A stretch of DNA of 64,000 nucleotides from Neorhizobium huautlense (GCF_030811685.1 NZ_JAUSRF010000002.1:124001-188000), one strand, 5' to 3'. Positions 35,820 through 44,898 are shown, counted from the first letter of the stretch. Notes: generated by a model not told the origin, from the sequence alone. Numbers and translations: made by a program.

Positions 35820-37189
35820 GCGAGCAGCGCGTGCTTCTGATCGATGACGAGGAGGAATTGCGACGCTCCACCAGCCAGGCGCTGGAACTGGCGGGACTGC
35901 AAGTGCAGACCTTTTCCAATGCCGATCATGTGCTGGAACTGACCGGGTTCAGTTTCGACGGTATCGTCGTCAGTGATATCCGCATGCCGGGGCTGGATGG
36001 CATGACGCTGCTGCACCGGATCCGTGAACTCGATGCGGAAATTCCGGTCATTCTTGTCACCGGCCATGGCGATGTGCAGCTGGCCGTGAAGGCAATGCGC
36101 GAGGGGGCGTATGACTTCCTCGAAAAACCGTTCACCATCCAGCATCTGGCCGGCATCATCCGCAGGGCGCTCGATCGCCGAGCGCTGGTGCTGGAAAACC
36201 GCCGTCTGAAGGCGGTGGCGGGCAAGCGTGACGATCTCGAAACCCGGCTGCCGGGGCGCACGCAGGCCATGGTCGATCTGCGTTATGCCATTCGCGCCAT
36301 AGGGCCGACGGATGCCGATACGCTGGTCATCGGCGAAACCGGGGCGGGCAAGGAAGTGGTGGCACGCGCCCTGCACGATGTCAGCCCACGCGCCAACCGG
36401 CCTTTCGTTGCCATCAACTGCGCGGCGCTGCCGGAAAACCTCATCGAGAGCGAACTTTTCGGCCATGAGCCGGGCGCTTTTCCGGGGGCGCTGCGGCCGC
36501 GTTACGGCAAATTCGAACACGGGCGGGGCGGGACCATTTTGCTCGACGAGATCGGTTCCATGCCTTTTGACTTGCAGGCGAAATTCCTGCGGGTTTTGCA
36601 GGAGCGGGTGATCAACCGCCTCGGCTCCAACGAGACGGTGGAATTGGACGTGCGTTTTATCGCGACGAGCAAGGTCGATCTGGAGGCGGAAGTGCTGGCC
36701 GGGCGTTTTCGCGCCGATCTTCTTTACCGGCTGAATGTCGCGACCGTTTACGTGCCGTCCTTGCGGGAACGACGGGCCGATATCCCGTTGCTATACCTGC
36801 AATTGGTGCGTGAGGCGGCGGCGCGTTATGGCCGCGAGGATCATCCGATCTCGCACGAACTCCTGTCGGCCGTGGCGCAACGCGACTGGCCGGGCAATGT
36901 CCGTGAATTGCGCAATGCCGCCGACCGGCTGGTGCTCGGGCTCGATCTCAATCCGGCTGACATTCCGGGTGTGGGGAAATCACCGGAAGGGCGTCTGGCG
37001 GAACGGGTGGCGGCATACGAGCGCACCGTGATTGCCGATGCGATTGCCGCCCATGGCGGGGCGCTGAGGCCCGTCTATGAACAGCTCGGCATTTCCCGCA
37101 AGACGCTTTACGAAAAGATGCAGCGGCATGGGCTGGACAAGAAATTGCTGGGGGCGGAGTTGGGGGTAGGAGGTGATTTAGAGGGGTGA
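35816..37189 (+). CDS. DctD/NtrC-type sigma-54 response regulator with altered GAFTGA loop
   Basis: 457 residues. A receiver domain (Asp54 in SDIRMPG), an AAA+ domain with Walker A GETGAGKE and GGTILLDEIGS, and a Fis-type helix-turn-helix at the C-terminus (YEQLGISRKTLYEKMQRHGL). The loop that contacts sigma-54, normally GAFTGA, reads GAFPGA at residues 220-225 (codons checked). The change from Thr to Pro would be expected to weaken or alter activation. The partner kinase is upstream, and a candidate UAS and -24/-12 promoter lie before TctC downstream. Confidence 0.88.
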   Translation: MSEQRVLLIDDEEELRRSTSQALELAGLQVQTFSNADHVLELTGFSFDGIVVSDIRMPGLDGMTLLHRIRELDAEIPVILVTGHGDVQLAVKAMREGAYDFLEKPFTIQHLAGIIRRALDRRALVLENRRLKAVAGKRDDLETRLPGRTQAMVDLRYAIRAIGPTDADTLVIGETGAGKEVVARALHDVSPRANRPFVAINCAALPENLIESELFGHEPGAFPGALRPRYGKFEHGRGGTILLDEIGSMPFDLQAKFLRVLQERVINRLGSNETVELDVRFIATSKVDLEAEVLAGRFRADLLYRLNVATVYVPSLRERRADIPLLYLQLVREAAARYGREDHPISHELLSAVAQRDWPGNVRELRNAADRLVLGLDLNPADIPGVGKSPEGRLAERVAAYERTVIADAIAAHGGALRPVYEQLGISRKTLYEKMQRHGLDKKLLGAELGVGGDLEG

Positions 37190-37220
37190 GTTTGGAAGTT
37201 TGAGGGTGCGGCTTGCCTCT

Positions 37221-37388
37221 TCATCCCCGCGCGCGGGGAGAAGGTCCGGAGCGAAAGCGAGGGGATGAGGGGCGGCCTCAAGCTCTGAGTTCGCGGCCTT
37301 TGCCCCTCATCCGCCTGCCGGCACCTACCGGGGACGGGTCGCTTGCCCCGTCCCGTCCTCCGGACCCCCGTAAAACGGGGAGAAGGGA
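37221..37388. repeat. RIME-like palindromic block
   Basis: CCCCGCGCGCGGGG with AGAAGG, then the inverted partner CCCCTCATCCGCCTGCCGGCACCT and a further CCCCGT/ACGGGG stem (37366-37382). It matches the element at 3925-3972 in part. It fills most of the gap between the response-regulator gene and the tct promoter region. Confidence 0.62.
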
Positions 37389-37436
37389 GGATGTCGCACC
37401 GTACTCGGCCAGCTCATAAACCCGATGTGTCGAAAT

Positions 37437-37476
37437 CCACCCATGCCATGCCCGTCATGGGTGAAATTCCACCCAT
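37437..37476 (+). promoter_or_regulatory. Candidate activator sites (UAS) upstream of tctC
   Basis: CACCCATG (37438-37445) and CATGGGTG (37456-37463) form a perfect 8-bp inverted repeat with a 10-base spacer, and a third half-site CCACCCAT follows at 37469-37476. The centre is about 75-80 bases upstream of the expected start of the sigma-54 candidate promoter, a normal distance for an NtrC-type activator. Confidence 0.5.
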
Positions 37477-37502
37477 TGCCCTCTCTGATCCCCCCGAAAA
37501 AC

Positions 37503-37519
37503 TGGCAAGTGCAAAGCGG
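37503..37519 (+). promoter_or_regulatory. Candidate sigma-54 promoter of tctCBA
   Basis: TGGCAAGTGCAAAGC has the invariant GG-N10-GC spacing of -24/-12 promoters; the -24 element matches TGGCA, while the -12 element (AAGC rather than TTGC) is weaker. It lies about 100 bases before the tctC start. Confidence 0.45.
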
Positions 37520-37617
37520 TTTATTGCGCGGCGTCCTCAAGCTGCGGACAGATAAAACATTCGGACGCAGCGGGAGGAGCCGTGACCGTTCGGTCAAGTT
37601 TATCTGGGAGGGTAACG

Positions 37618-38601
37618 ATGAAAATCCTGAATACGATTCTGGGCGCCGCGGCCTTTGCAACGGCTGGCGTCATCGCGTCTGCCGCTTTCGCGCAGACCTA
37701 TCCGACACGCTCGATCACCATGGTCGTGCCGTTCGCGGCCGGTGGCCCGACCGATACGGTGGCGCGTCTTGTCGCCGAATCCATGTCGAAGGATCTCGGC
37801 CAGCAGATCATCGTCGAAAATGTCGGCGGCGCCGGTGGCACGCTGGGTGCGGGTCGTGTCGCCAATGCCGATGCCGATGGTTACACCGTGCTTCTGCACC
37901 ATATCGGCATGGCCACAAGCGCCACGCTTTACCGCAAGCTGCCTTATGACACGCTGAATGCCTTCGAATATGTCGGCCTCGTCACCGACGTGCCGATGAC
38001 CGTCGTTGCTCGCAAGGATCTCGACGTCAAGGATTTCAAGGGTCTGGTGGAATATGCCAAGGCCAATAGCGACAAGGTGACGGTGGCCAATGCCGGTATC
38101 GGCGCTGCCTCGCACCTGTGCGGCATGCTGTTCATGTCGGCCATCGAAACGCCTCTCGTCACCGTGCCCTACAAGGGCACCGGCCCGGCGATGACCGACC
38201 TTTTGGGCGGTCAGGTGGATATCATGTGCGACCAGACCACCAACACCACCAAGCAGATCCAGGGCGGCACGATCAAGGCCTATGCCGTCACCTCGCCGGA
38301 ACGTCTTGCGATCTTCAAGGATATCCCGACGGTTGCCGAAGAAGGCATGCCGGCCATGCAGGTGGGCATCTGGCACGGTATCTACACGCCGAAGGGCACG
38401 CCGGCAGAGGCCAATGAGCGCCTGTCGAAGGCCTTGCAGGTGGCCCTGAAGGACCCGAACATCGCTTCCCGTTTTGCCGAACTCGGCACGCTGCCTTCGC
38501 CGGAAACGGATGGCACGCCGGCTGCGCTGAAGGCGAAGCTGGAAAGCGAAATCGCCCGTTGGGAACCGGTCATCAAGGCGGCCGGCCAGTACGCGGACTG
38601 A
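37618..38601 (+). CDS. tctC: Tripartite tricarboxylate transporter binding protein (TctC-like)
   Basis: 327 residues starting at ATG 37618 (GGGAGGG upstream). A signal peptide ends near AFAQTYP. The mature protein is of the Bug/TctC family (YPTRSITMVVPFAAGGPTDTVARLVAE, GAGGTLGAGRVANADADGYTVLL). It captures a carboxylate in the periplasm for the TctA/TctB membrane proteins. It follows a DctBD-like pair and is the first gene of tctCBA. A long palindromic repeat separates it from tctB. Confidence 0.92.
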   Translation: MKILNTILGAAAFATAGVIASAAFAQTYPTRSITMVVPFAAGGPTDTVARLVAESMSKDLGQQIIVENVGGAGGTLGAGRVANADADGYTVLLHHIGMATSATLYRKLPYDTLNAFEYVGLVTDVPMTVVARKDLDVKDFKGLVEYAKANSDKVTVANAGIGAASHLCGMLFMSAIETPLVTVPYKGTGPAMTDLLGGQVDIMCDQTTNTTKQIQGGTIKAYAVTSPERLAIFKDIPTVAEEGMPAMQVGIWHGIYTPKGTPAEANERLSKALQVALKDPNIASRFAELGTLPSPETDGTPAALKAKLESEIARWEPVIKAAGQYAD

Positions 38602-38690
38602 GGTTTTTTGCTGGTCGTTGCCTGTCTTCAACCCTGCAGCATGTGGAAGGCAATCGCTTTGAAATTGTGATGGAGCCGCGTGCTCCCCGT

Positions 38691-38833
38691 GATCTCCCCC
38701 CTTGAGGGGGAGATGTCACCGAAAGGTGACAGAGGGGGGTAAGCAACGGTGCGGCGGAGACGTGGGAAATGGCATGTCGCCGGAACCACCCCCCTCTGCC
38801 CTGCCGGGCATCTCCCCCTCAAGGGGGGAGATC
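38691..38833. repeat. Two-armed palindromic intergenic repeat, copy 4
   Basis: Same orientation as copy 1: TGTCACC-GAAA-GGTGACA in the left arm, the conserved centre (CAACGGTGCGGC), then a right arm with GCCCTGCCGGGC in place of TGTCC/GGACA. It lies between tctC and tctB. Confidence 0.9.
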
Positions 38834-38941
38834 GGCCGAACGGCATCGCCGAAATCAACATGCGACAGCTCTGGTCACGAGGGGACGAAACCTCTGGAGG
38901 CAGACGACAAAATCACCCGATCCACACGCATCGGAGACACC

Positions 38942-39403
38942 ATGAACTCTCTGAAATTCGACAGAACCAATCTCATCTGCGGGCTGATCTTTGTCGGCCT
39001 CGGCATCTTTTTTGCCCTGCAATCGCTCGATCTCGAACTCGGCACGGCGTTTCGCATGGGGCCGGGTTATTTCCCGTTCATCCTGGCGCTTGCCCTCATC
39101 CTGTTCGGCGTCATCATTCTGGTGCAGTCGCTGCGGGTGGTGCATGAGCCGATCAGCGGCATCGCCTGGCGCGGCATGTTCTTCATTCTCGCCGCACCCA
39201 TCCTGTTCGGCATCACCGTGCGCGGCCTCGGTTTCGGTCCGTCGCTGTTTATCTGCTCCTTCTTGGCCTGCTTTGCCTCATCACGCATGAAAGTGTTGCC
39301 GGCGATCGCCCTGTCGGTAGCGATCACGATCTTCTCGATACTGGTATTCACCTATGGCCTCGGCCTGCCTTTCCGCATTTTCGGCCCCTGGCTCGGTTAT
39401 TAG
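38942..39403 (+). CDS. tctB: Tripartite tricarboxylate transporter small membrane protein (TctB-like)
   Basis: 153 residues from ATG 38942 (GGAG upstream); the open frame before it is repeat DNA. Four hydrophobic helices, with the family segment GPGYFPFILALALILFGVIIL. It forms the membrane complex with TctA, encoded 12 bases downstream. Confidence 0.88.
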   Translation: MNSLKFDRTNLICGLIFVGLGIFFALQSLDLELGTAFRMGPGYFPFILALALILFGVIILVQSLRVVHEPISGIAWRGMFFILAAPILFGITVRGLGFGPSLFICSFLACFASSRMKVLPAIALSVAITIFSILVFTYGLGLPFRIFGPWLGY

Positions 39404-39415
39404 GATCAGCGCGAC

Positions 39416-40921
39416 ATGGAACTTTTCAGCAATCTCGCGCTCGGATTTTCGACCGCAGGCTCCATCGAAAACCTGCTTTTCTGCCTGATCGGCGTGCTGC
39501 TCGGCACGTTGATCGGCGTGTTGCCGGGTATCGGTGCCACCGCCACCATCGCCATGCTGTTGCCGATCACCTTTCAGCTGGAGCCGGTCTCCTCGCTGAT
39601 CATGCTGGCCGGCATCTATTACGGCGCGCAATATGGCGGCTCCACCACCGCCATTCTCATCAATATGCCGGGGGAATCCTCGTCGGCCGTGACCGCCATC
39701 GACGGTTACCAGCTGGCACGCAAGGGCAAGGCAGGCGCCGCACTGGCAATCGCTGCCATCGGCTCGTTTTTCGCGGGCACGGTGTCGACCTTCCTCGTTG
39801 CCATCTTTGCGCCGCCGCTCACCGAAGTGGCTCTGAAATTCGGCGCCGCCGAATATTTCTCGCTGATGGTGGTCGGCCTCGTCTCCTCCATCGCGCTGGC
39901 GCATGGATCTATCATCAAGGCGCTGGCCATGGTGTCGCTCGGCTTGTTGCTGGGCCTTGTCGGCACCGACATTTACACAGGTGCGCCACGCTTCACGCTC
40001 GGCATTCGTGAATATTCCGACGGCCTGAATTTTGTCGCCGTCGCCGTCGGTATCTTCGGTATTGCCGAAATCCTGCGCAATCTCGAAAACGAAAGCACGC
40101 GCTCGGTTCTGATGTCCAAGGTCAGCGGGCTGATGCCGAGCCGCGAGGATTTTCGGGCGATGATCGCCCCTATCCTGCGCGGCACGGCGGTCGGCTCCAT
40201 TCTCGGCATCCTGCCGGGCGGCGGTGCCGTGCTGGCGGCATTCGCTTCCTATACGATCGAAAAGAAGGTTTCCAAACATCCGGAGGAGTTCGGCCATGGC
40301 GCAATTGCCGGCGTGGCAGGGCCTGAAAGTGCCAACAATGCGGGTGCGCAGACCTCGTTCATTCCGCTTCTGACCCTCGGCATTCCGGCCAACCCTGTCA
40401 TGGCGCTGATGATCGGCGCGATGATCATCCAGGGCATCGTGCCCGGTCCGAATGTCGCGACCGAACAGCCGGCTCTGTTCTGGGGCATCATCGCCTCGAT
40501 GTGGATCGGCAACCTGATGCTGGTCATCCTCAACCTGCCGCTGATCGGGCTGTGGGTAAAACTCCTGACCATTCCTTATTACGTGCTGTTCCCGATCATC
40601 ATGGCCTTCTGCTCGATCGGGGTTTATAGCGTTAATTCAAACGTTTACGACCTCTATGCCGTCGCGTTTTTCGGCTTCATCGGTTACGTGCTGGTGAAAC
40701 TGCGCTGCGAGCCGGCGCCGCTGCTGCTTGGCTTCGTGCTCGGCCCGCTGCTGGAGGAAAACCTGCGGCGAGCGATGATCCTTTCGCGAGGTGATGCGAC
40801 CACCTTTGTTACCCGGCCGATCAGTGCTGGCCTGCTGTTGATCGCGGCGCTGGTTCTGGTCGTGGTCTTCCTGCCGGCGGTCAAGGCCAAGCGCGAAGTG
40901 GTGTTCCAGGAAGAGGATTGA
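39416..40921 (+). CDS. tctA: Tripartite tricarboxylate transporter large membrane protein (TctA-like)
   Basis: 501 residues with about 11-12 membrane helices. Hallmarks: GVLPGIGATATIAMLLP near residue 40, YGGSTTAILINMPGESSSAVT (about 62-82) and GILPGGGAVLAAFASYTIEKK. It is the cation-coupled transport subunit for citrate or a related carboxylate. Exact substrate unknown. Confidence 0.92.
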   Translation: MELFSNLALGFSTAGSIENLLFCLIGVLLGTLIGVLPGIGATATIAMLLPITFQLEPVSSLIMLAGIYYGAQYGGSTTAILINMPGESSSAVTAIDGYQLARKGKAGAALAIAAIGSFFAGTVSTFLVAIFAPPLTEVALKFGAAEYFSLMVVGLVSSIALAHGSIIKALAMVSLGLLLGLVGTDIYTGAPRFTLGIREYSDGLNFVAVAVGIFGIAEILRNLENESTRSVLMSKVSGLMPSREDFRAMIAPILRGTAVGSILGILPGGGAVLAAFASYTIEKKVSKHPEEFGHGAIAGVAGPESANNAGAQTSFIPLLTLGIPANPVMALMIGAMIIQGIVPGPNVATEQPALFWGIIASMWIGNLMLVILNLPLIGLWVKLLTIPYYVLFPIIMAFCSIGVYSVNSNVYDLYAVAFFGFIGYVLVKLRCEPAPLLLGFVLGPLLEENLRRAMILSRGDATTFVTRPISAGLLLIAALVLVVVFLPAVKAKREVVFQEED

Positions 40922-40953
40922 GGGTTTCGCCTCGGGTGTGAAACCTCCACCAT

Positions 40954-41068
40954 CGTCATCCTCGCCCTTGTGGCGGGGATCCAGCCAGCCCAAGTCTTTG
41001 GGCTGGAAAGACTCTTTGACCGCGCAGACGCGCGATCGCTGGATCCCGGCTCAAGGCCGGGATGACGG
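40954..41068. repeat. Inverted intergenic repeat (GTCATCC ... GGATGAC type)
   Basis: CGTCATCCTCG...GGGGATCCAGC at the left is mirrored by GCTGGATCCCGG...GGGATGACGG at the right, enclosing AGCCCAAGTCTTTGGGCT. Related pieces are at 50086 and 53948. Its right end overlaps the last codons of the LacI gene. Confidence 0.75.
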
Positions 41069-42139
41069 CGGAGAGGGGGGCAGTTCCTCGGCCAGCCTCT
41101 GCAAATGCTGCAATTCGCCGACCGCCACCGGTCCAGCGATGCGCCGCAACAGCAATTGCCCCATCAGCAATCCAGCCTCGGTCAGATCCTCATAAATCGT
41201 CTCCACCCTTGGGCGGATCTGGTCGAACAGCCCGGACGTCTGCTTGGCGACAAAGTCCACCTCGCGGCCGGGCAATAGACCGTGGTCGTAGCATGCGGCC
41301 ATGATCGCCATCGCCACCACTTCACCACCGCAGACAAAGCCGTCCGGCGGCGAGGGCTGGCTCAGCCGCTTGTCGAAATAACGTCTTATATCGTCCGACT
41401 TGCTGTCCAGCGTAATGCCGGTGGCGATCTCGAAACCGACGCCTTCCTCGCGCACCGCCGTCATGAAACCGTGGCGCATGTGGTGGGCGAAAGTGAAAGT
41501 CTCCGGCGGCAGCACGATCGTCAGTTTTGCACAGCCGGAGGCGATTAGCTTTTTGGCGGCCCGATAGGCGAAATCGTAATTGTCGTAATCGACGAAGGGA
41601 TGTGGTGTCGCCAGTTCCGTGCGGCCATGACAGATAAACGGAAAGTCGTTCTGCATCAGAAGTTTGACGCGCTGGTCCATCGGCTCGGTGCGGGTGAAGA
41701 TGATGCCGTCGGCAAGCCGGTTGCGAATGATGTGCTCGACCGGCTCGATTTGCGGGCTGTCGGAAAAATGCGGTGATATGACGAGGTGATAGGGCGTGCC
41801 GCGCAGGGCCGCCGTAACGCCCTTGATCATCGATGTGGCGTAACCGAGGATTTCCTCGTGCGGATCGAGGATCAGGCTGATGACGTTGGTGCGGCCGGTG
41901 CGCAGACGCTGGGCAGCACGGTCCGGCAGGTAACCGATTTCGGCCGCCACCTGCGCCACGCGCTGGCGGGTTTCGAGCGCTATCTGTGGTGCGTCGGCCA
42001 GCGCCCGCGACACGGTGGTGACGGCAAGGCCGGTCAGCTCGGCAATCGTTCTCAATGTGGGTTTGGCGGCATCGCTACCGCGTCCGGCACCTTTCGTGCG
42101 TCGTGCGGGCCGGCGCTCCTCAAGATCCTCCAGCGGCAT
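41051..42139 (-). CDS. LacI-family regulator of the sugar importer
   Basis: 362 residues from ATG 42139, which has GGAGGAGG upstream; the frame is open to 42187 but has no ribosome site. The helix-turn-helix TLRTIAELTGLAVTTVSRAL follows a basic N-terminal tail of about 25 residues; then a sugar-binding-like domain (NVISLILDPHEEILGYATSM). The last few residues (PSSRP) and the stop lie in the intergenic repeat at 40954. It is divergent from a glucose/mannose-type ABC importer and probably represses it, as AglR-like regulators do. Confidence 0.85.
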   Translation of the reverse strand: MPLEDLEERRPARRTKGAGRGSDAAKPTLRTIAELTGLAVTTVSRALADAPQIALETRQRVAQVAAEIGYLPDRAAQRLRTGRTNVISLILDPHEEILGYATSMIKGVTAALRGTPYHLVISPHFSDSPQIEPVEHIIRNRLADGIIFTRTEPMDQRVKLLMQNDFPFICHGRTELATPHPFVDYDNYDFAYRAAKKLIASGCAKLTIVLPPETFTFAHHMRHGFMTAVREEGVGFEIATGITLDSKSDDIRRYFDKRLSQPSPPDGFVCGGEVVAMAIMAACYDHGLLPGREVDFVAKQTSGLFDQIRPRVETIYEDLTEAGLLMGQLLLRRIAGPVAVGELQHLQRLAEELPPSPPSSRP

Positions 42140-42308
42140 AAGCAATCCTCCTCCACGACGCACGGCTAGCTGGAGGCCGCACGACATTGTGAAAACGTTG
42201 CAAAAGCCAAATGATATTTCAAGTTCTGTTTTTGCTATCCATTCTTTTTCAACAAAATCAATTATTTAAATGAATATGTACATTCGTTGACAAACTGCAA
42301 ATGACGGG

Positions 42309-42338
42309 TTGACACCTACCGTAGTTGTATCGTTATAA
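42309..42338 (+). promoter_or_regulatory. Promoter and candidate operator of the sugar importer
   Basis: TTGACA (42309-42314), an 18-base spacer and TTATAA (42333-42338) form a sigma-70-like promoter. The imperfect palindrome TTGTATCGTTATAA (42325-42338, central CG) overlaps the -10 and could be the LacI operator; a second candidate with central AACGTT lies at 42190-42202 near the regulator's own start. Confidence 0.45.
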
Positions 42339-42382
42339 ATTTGCATATCCGGAGAGGAGCCCGGATTTGAGGGAGAGACATC

Positions 42383-43639
42383 ATGAATATGCGTAACTTC
42401 GCCAGCCTCGCTGCTGGTGCTGCACTCATTGCATTGGCTGCCGGTTCGGCAAAAGCTGCGGAAGAAGTTGAAGTCCTGCACTGGTGGACTGCCGGCGGTG
42501 AAGCCGCAGCGCTCAACGTGCTGAAGGAAAATCTCGCCAAGGAAGGCGTTTCCTGGAAGGACATGCCGGTTGCCGGTGGTTCCGGCGTTCAGGCCATGAC
42601 GGCGCTTCGTGCCCGCGTCACCTCCGGTGATCCGCCGACCGCTGTGCAGATGCTCGGTTTCGACATCCGCGATTGGGCCGAACAGGGCGTTGTCGGCAAT
42701 CTCGACGAACTTGCTGAAAAGCAGGGCTGGGCCAAGGTCATTCCGGAAGCGCTGCAGGCATTTTCGAAGTACGACGATCACTGGATCGCCGCTCCGGTCA
42801 ACGTTCACTCCACCAACTGGCTGTGGCTGAACAAGGCCGCCTTCGACAAGGCCGGCGGCAAGGAACCTGCCAACATCGAAGAGCTGATCGCGCTGCTCGA
42901 CAAGTTCAAGGAACAGGGCCTGACCCCGCTCGCCCATGGCGGCCAGCCCTGGCAGGACGGCACGTTGTGGGAATCCGTCGTTCTTTCCACCGGCGGCATG
43001 GATTTCTACAAGAAGGCCGTCATCGACCTCGATCCGGCCGCTCTTTCGGGCGACCAGATGAAGCAGGTCTTCGACACGATGTCGAAGCTTCGCACCTATT
43101 TCGACCCGAACTTCTCCGGTCGTGACTGGAACCTGTCCACCGCCCTCGTCATCGAAGGCAAGGCCGGCGCCCAGCAGATGGGTGACTGGTCGAAGGGCGA
43201 ATGGCTGCGCGCCGACAAGAAGCCGGGCACCGATTTCGTGTGCATGCGCTTCCCCGGCACGCAGGGTAACGTTCTCTTCAACGCCGACCAGTTCGTGATG
43301 TTCGATGTGGGTGAGGAAAAGCGCGACGCGCAGATGAAGCTTGCGTCTGCTGTCGAGGATCCGGCCTTCCAGATCGCCTTCAACACCGTCAAGGGTTCTG
43401 TCCCGGCCCGTACCGACGTGCCCGGCGACCAGTTCGACGATTGCGGGAAGAAGGGCATCAAGGATGTTGCCGATGCCGCCAAGGCCGGCACGCTGGTCGG
43501 TTCGCTGGCCCATGGTTACGCCCAGCCCGGCGCCGTCAAGGAAGCCGTGTTCGACGTCATCACCCAGCACCTGAACGGCCAGATCGATACGGCCACGGCG
43601 TTGAAGCGTCTGCCGGAAGCGGTTGCTGCTGCGAAGTGA
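42383..43639 (+). CDS. Glucose/mannose-type ABC binding protein (GtsA-like)
   Basis: 418 residues with a signal peptide cleaved near AKAAEE (residue 26). The mature protein begins [19 protein letters not shown] and contains [20 protein letters not shown] and [15 protein letters not shown], typical of proteobacterial glucose/mannose-binding proteins of the CUT1 class. It serves the permeases at 43984-45782 and the ATPase at 45787. The gene is divergent from a LacI regulator. A two-armed repeat follows it. Confidence 0.88.
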   Translation: MNMRNFASLAAGAALIALAAGSAKAAEEVEVLHWWTAGGEAAALNVLKENLAKEGVSWKDMPVAGGSGVQAMTALRARVTSGDPPTAVQMLGFDIRDWAEQGVVGNLDELAEKQGWAKVIPEALQAFSKYDDHWIAAPVNVHSTNWLWLNKAAFDKAGGKEPANIEELIALLDKFKEQGLTPLAHGGQPWQDGTLWESVVLSTGGMDFYKKAVIDLDPAALSGDQMKQVFDTMSKLRTYFDPNFSGRDWNLSTALVIEGKAGAQQMGDWSKGEWLRADKKPGTDFVCMRFPGTQGNVLFNADQFVMFDVGEEKRDAQMKLASAVEDPAFQIAFNTVKGSVPARTDVPGDQFDDCGKKGIKDVADAAKAGTLVGSLAHGYAQPGAVKEAVFDVITQHLNGQIDTATALKRLPEAVAAAK

Positions 43640-43720
43640 TTGGGCTGCGGGGTGAGCTCCGTTTGTCATTGCCGCCTCTCCTTGGAAGGCTGTGGACGGA
43701 CTGAACGGATGCATCCTGCC

Positions 43721-43864
43721 GATCTCCCCCCGTGAGGGGGAGATGCCCGGCAGGGCAGAGGGGGGTAATTCTGGCGCAAATGCCGCTTTCGAACCATCTG
43801 TTGCACCGTAACGCACCCCCCTCTGTCACCTTTCGGTGACATCTCCCCCTCAAGGGGGGAGATC
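43721..43864. repeat. Two-armed palindromic intergenic repeat, copy 5 (reverse)
   Basis: The left arm has GCCC-GGCA-GGGC and the right arm the TGTCACC/GGTGACA hairpin; the centre is the complement of copy 1 (GGCGCAAATGCCGC ... TTGCACCGT). The outer flank GGGAGCAAGCGGCGCC is shared in inverted form. It lies between the binding-protein and first permease gene. Confidence 0.9.
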
Positions 43865-43983
43865 ATCGGGAGCAAGCGGCGCCGTCGCAAAGCACTATGC
43901 AACAGTCAGAATGTTTGGCGCCGGGTGAATAACCTTTCTGTATCAATGACATGCGGCCTATCCGAACTCTGCCGGAGATCATC

Positions 43984-44898
43984 ATGACCACAATCGAACC
44001 GGCCACTGCTTCACCGCCGCGCCGAAATTTTGCCGACAGCCTGCGCGGCTGGCTTCCAAAGCTCGTACTGGCGCCATCCTTCGCGGTGATCCTGCTGTTC
44101 GTCTACGGTTTCATCCTGTGGACCGTCTATCTGTCCTTCACCAATTCGCGCATCCTGCCGGTCTATAAACTGGTCGGCTTCGATGCCTATGTGCGCCTGT
44201 GGTCGCAGCCGAACTGGTACATGGCGATGAAAAACCTCGCCATCTTTGGCGTGCTTTATATCGGCATCTGCATTTCCATCGGCCTTGGCCTTGCCATACT
44301 GATGGACCAGCGCATCCGCGCCGAAGGCATCTTGCGGCCGATCTTTCTGTATCCGATGGCGCTGTCCTTCGTCGTGACCGGCACGGCCTGGAAATGGTTT
44401 CTCAATCCCGGCCTCGGCATCGAAAACACCATGCACAATCTTGGCTGGGAGAGTTTCAAGTTCGACTGGCTGGTGAACCCGGACATGGCGATCTATACCG
44501 TCGTCATTGCCGGTGTCTGGCAGGCCTCCGGTTTCGTCATGGCGATGTTTCTGGCGGGCTTGCGCGGCATTGATGGCGAGATCATCAAGGCCGCTCAGAT
44601 CGATGGCGCGCCGCTGACAAAGATCTATCGCCGCATCATCATTCCGATGCTGCGCCCGGTGTTTCTCTCGGCCTTCATCGTGCTCGCGCATATGGCGATC
44701 AAATCCTATGACCTCGTGATTGCGCTGACCGGCGGCGGCCCCGGCAATGCCACCGAACTGCCGTCCACCTTCATGTATTCCTACACGTTCACCCGCAGCC
44801 AGATGGCTGTCGGCTCGGCCAGTGCGGTGATGATGCTGATGGGCATCACGGCGATCATCGTTCCCTATCTCTATTCCGAACTCAGGGAGAAACGCTGA
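43984..44898 (+). CDS. Sugar ABC permease (MalF-type, GtsB-like)
   Basis: 304 residues from ATG 43984 (CCGGAG upstream); a longer start at 43951 is less likely. Six membrane segments (first about 24-45), with the EAA loop 'GEIIKAAQIDGAPLTKIYRR'. CUT1 family. It ends one base into the next gene. Confidence 0.9.
   Translation: MTTIEPATASPPRRNFADSLRGWLPKLVLAPSFAVILLFVYGFILWTVYLSFTNSRILPVYKLVGFDAYVRLWSQPNWYMAMKNLAIFGVLYIGICISIGLGLAILMDQRIRAEGILRPIFLYPMALSFVVTGTAWKWFLNPGLGIENTMHNLGWESFKFDWLVNPDMAIYTVVIAGVWQASGFVMAMFLAGLRGIDGEIIKAAQIDGAPLTKIYRRIIIPMLRPVFLSAFIVLAHMAIKSYDLVIALTGGGPGNATELPSTFMYSYTFTRSQMAVGSASAVMMLMGITAIIVPYLYSELREKR

Noticed and set aside
3700..43900. Repeated GC-rich palindromes could be CRISPR repeats or transposon ends.
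   Set aside because: They are dispersed single elements in intergenic gaps, with no spacers of regular length, no cas genes and no transposase or target-site duplications visible.
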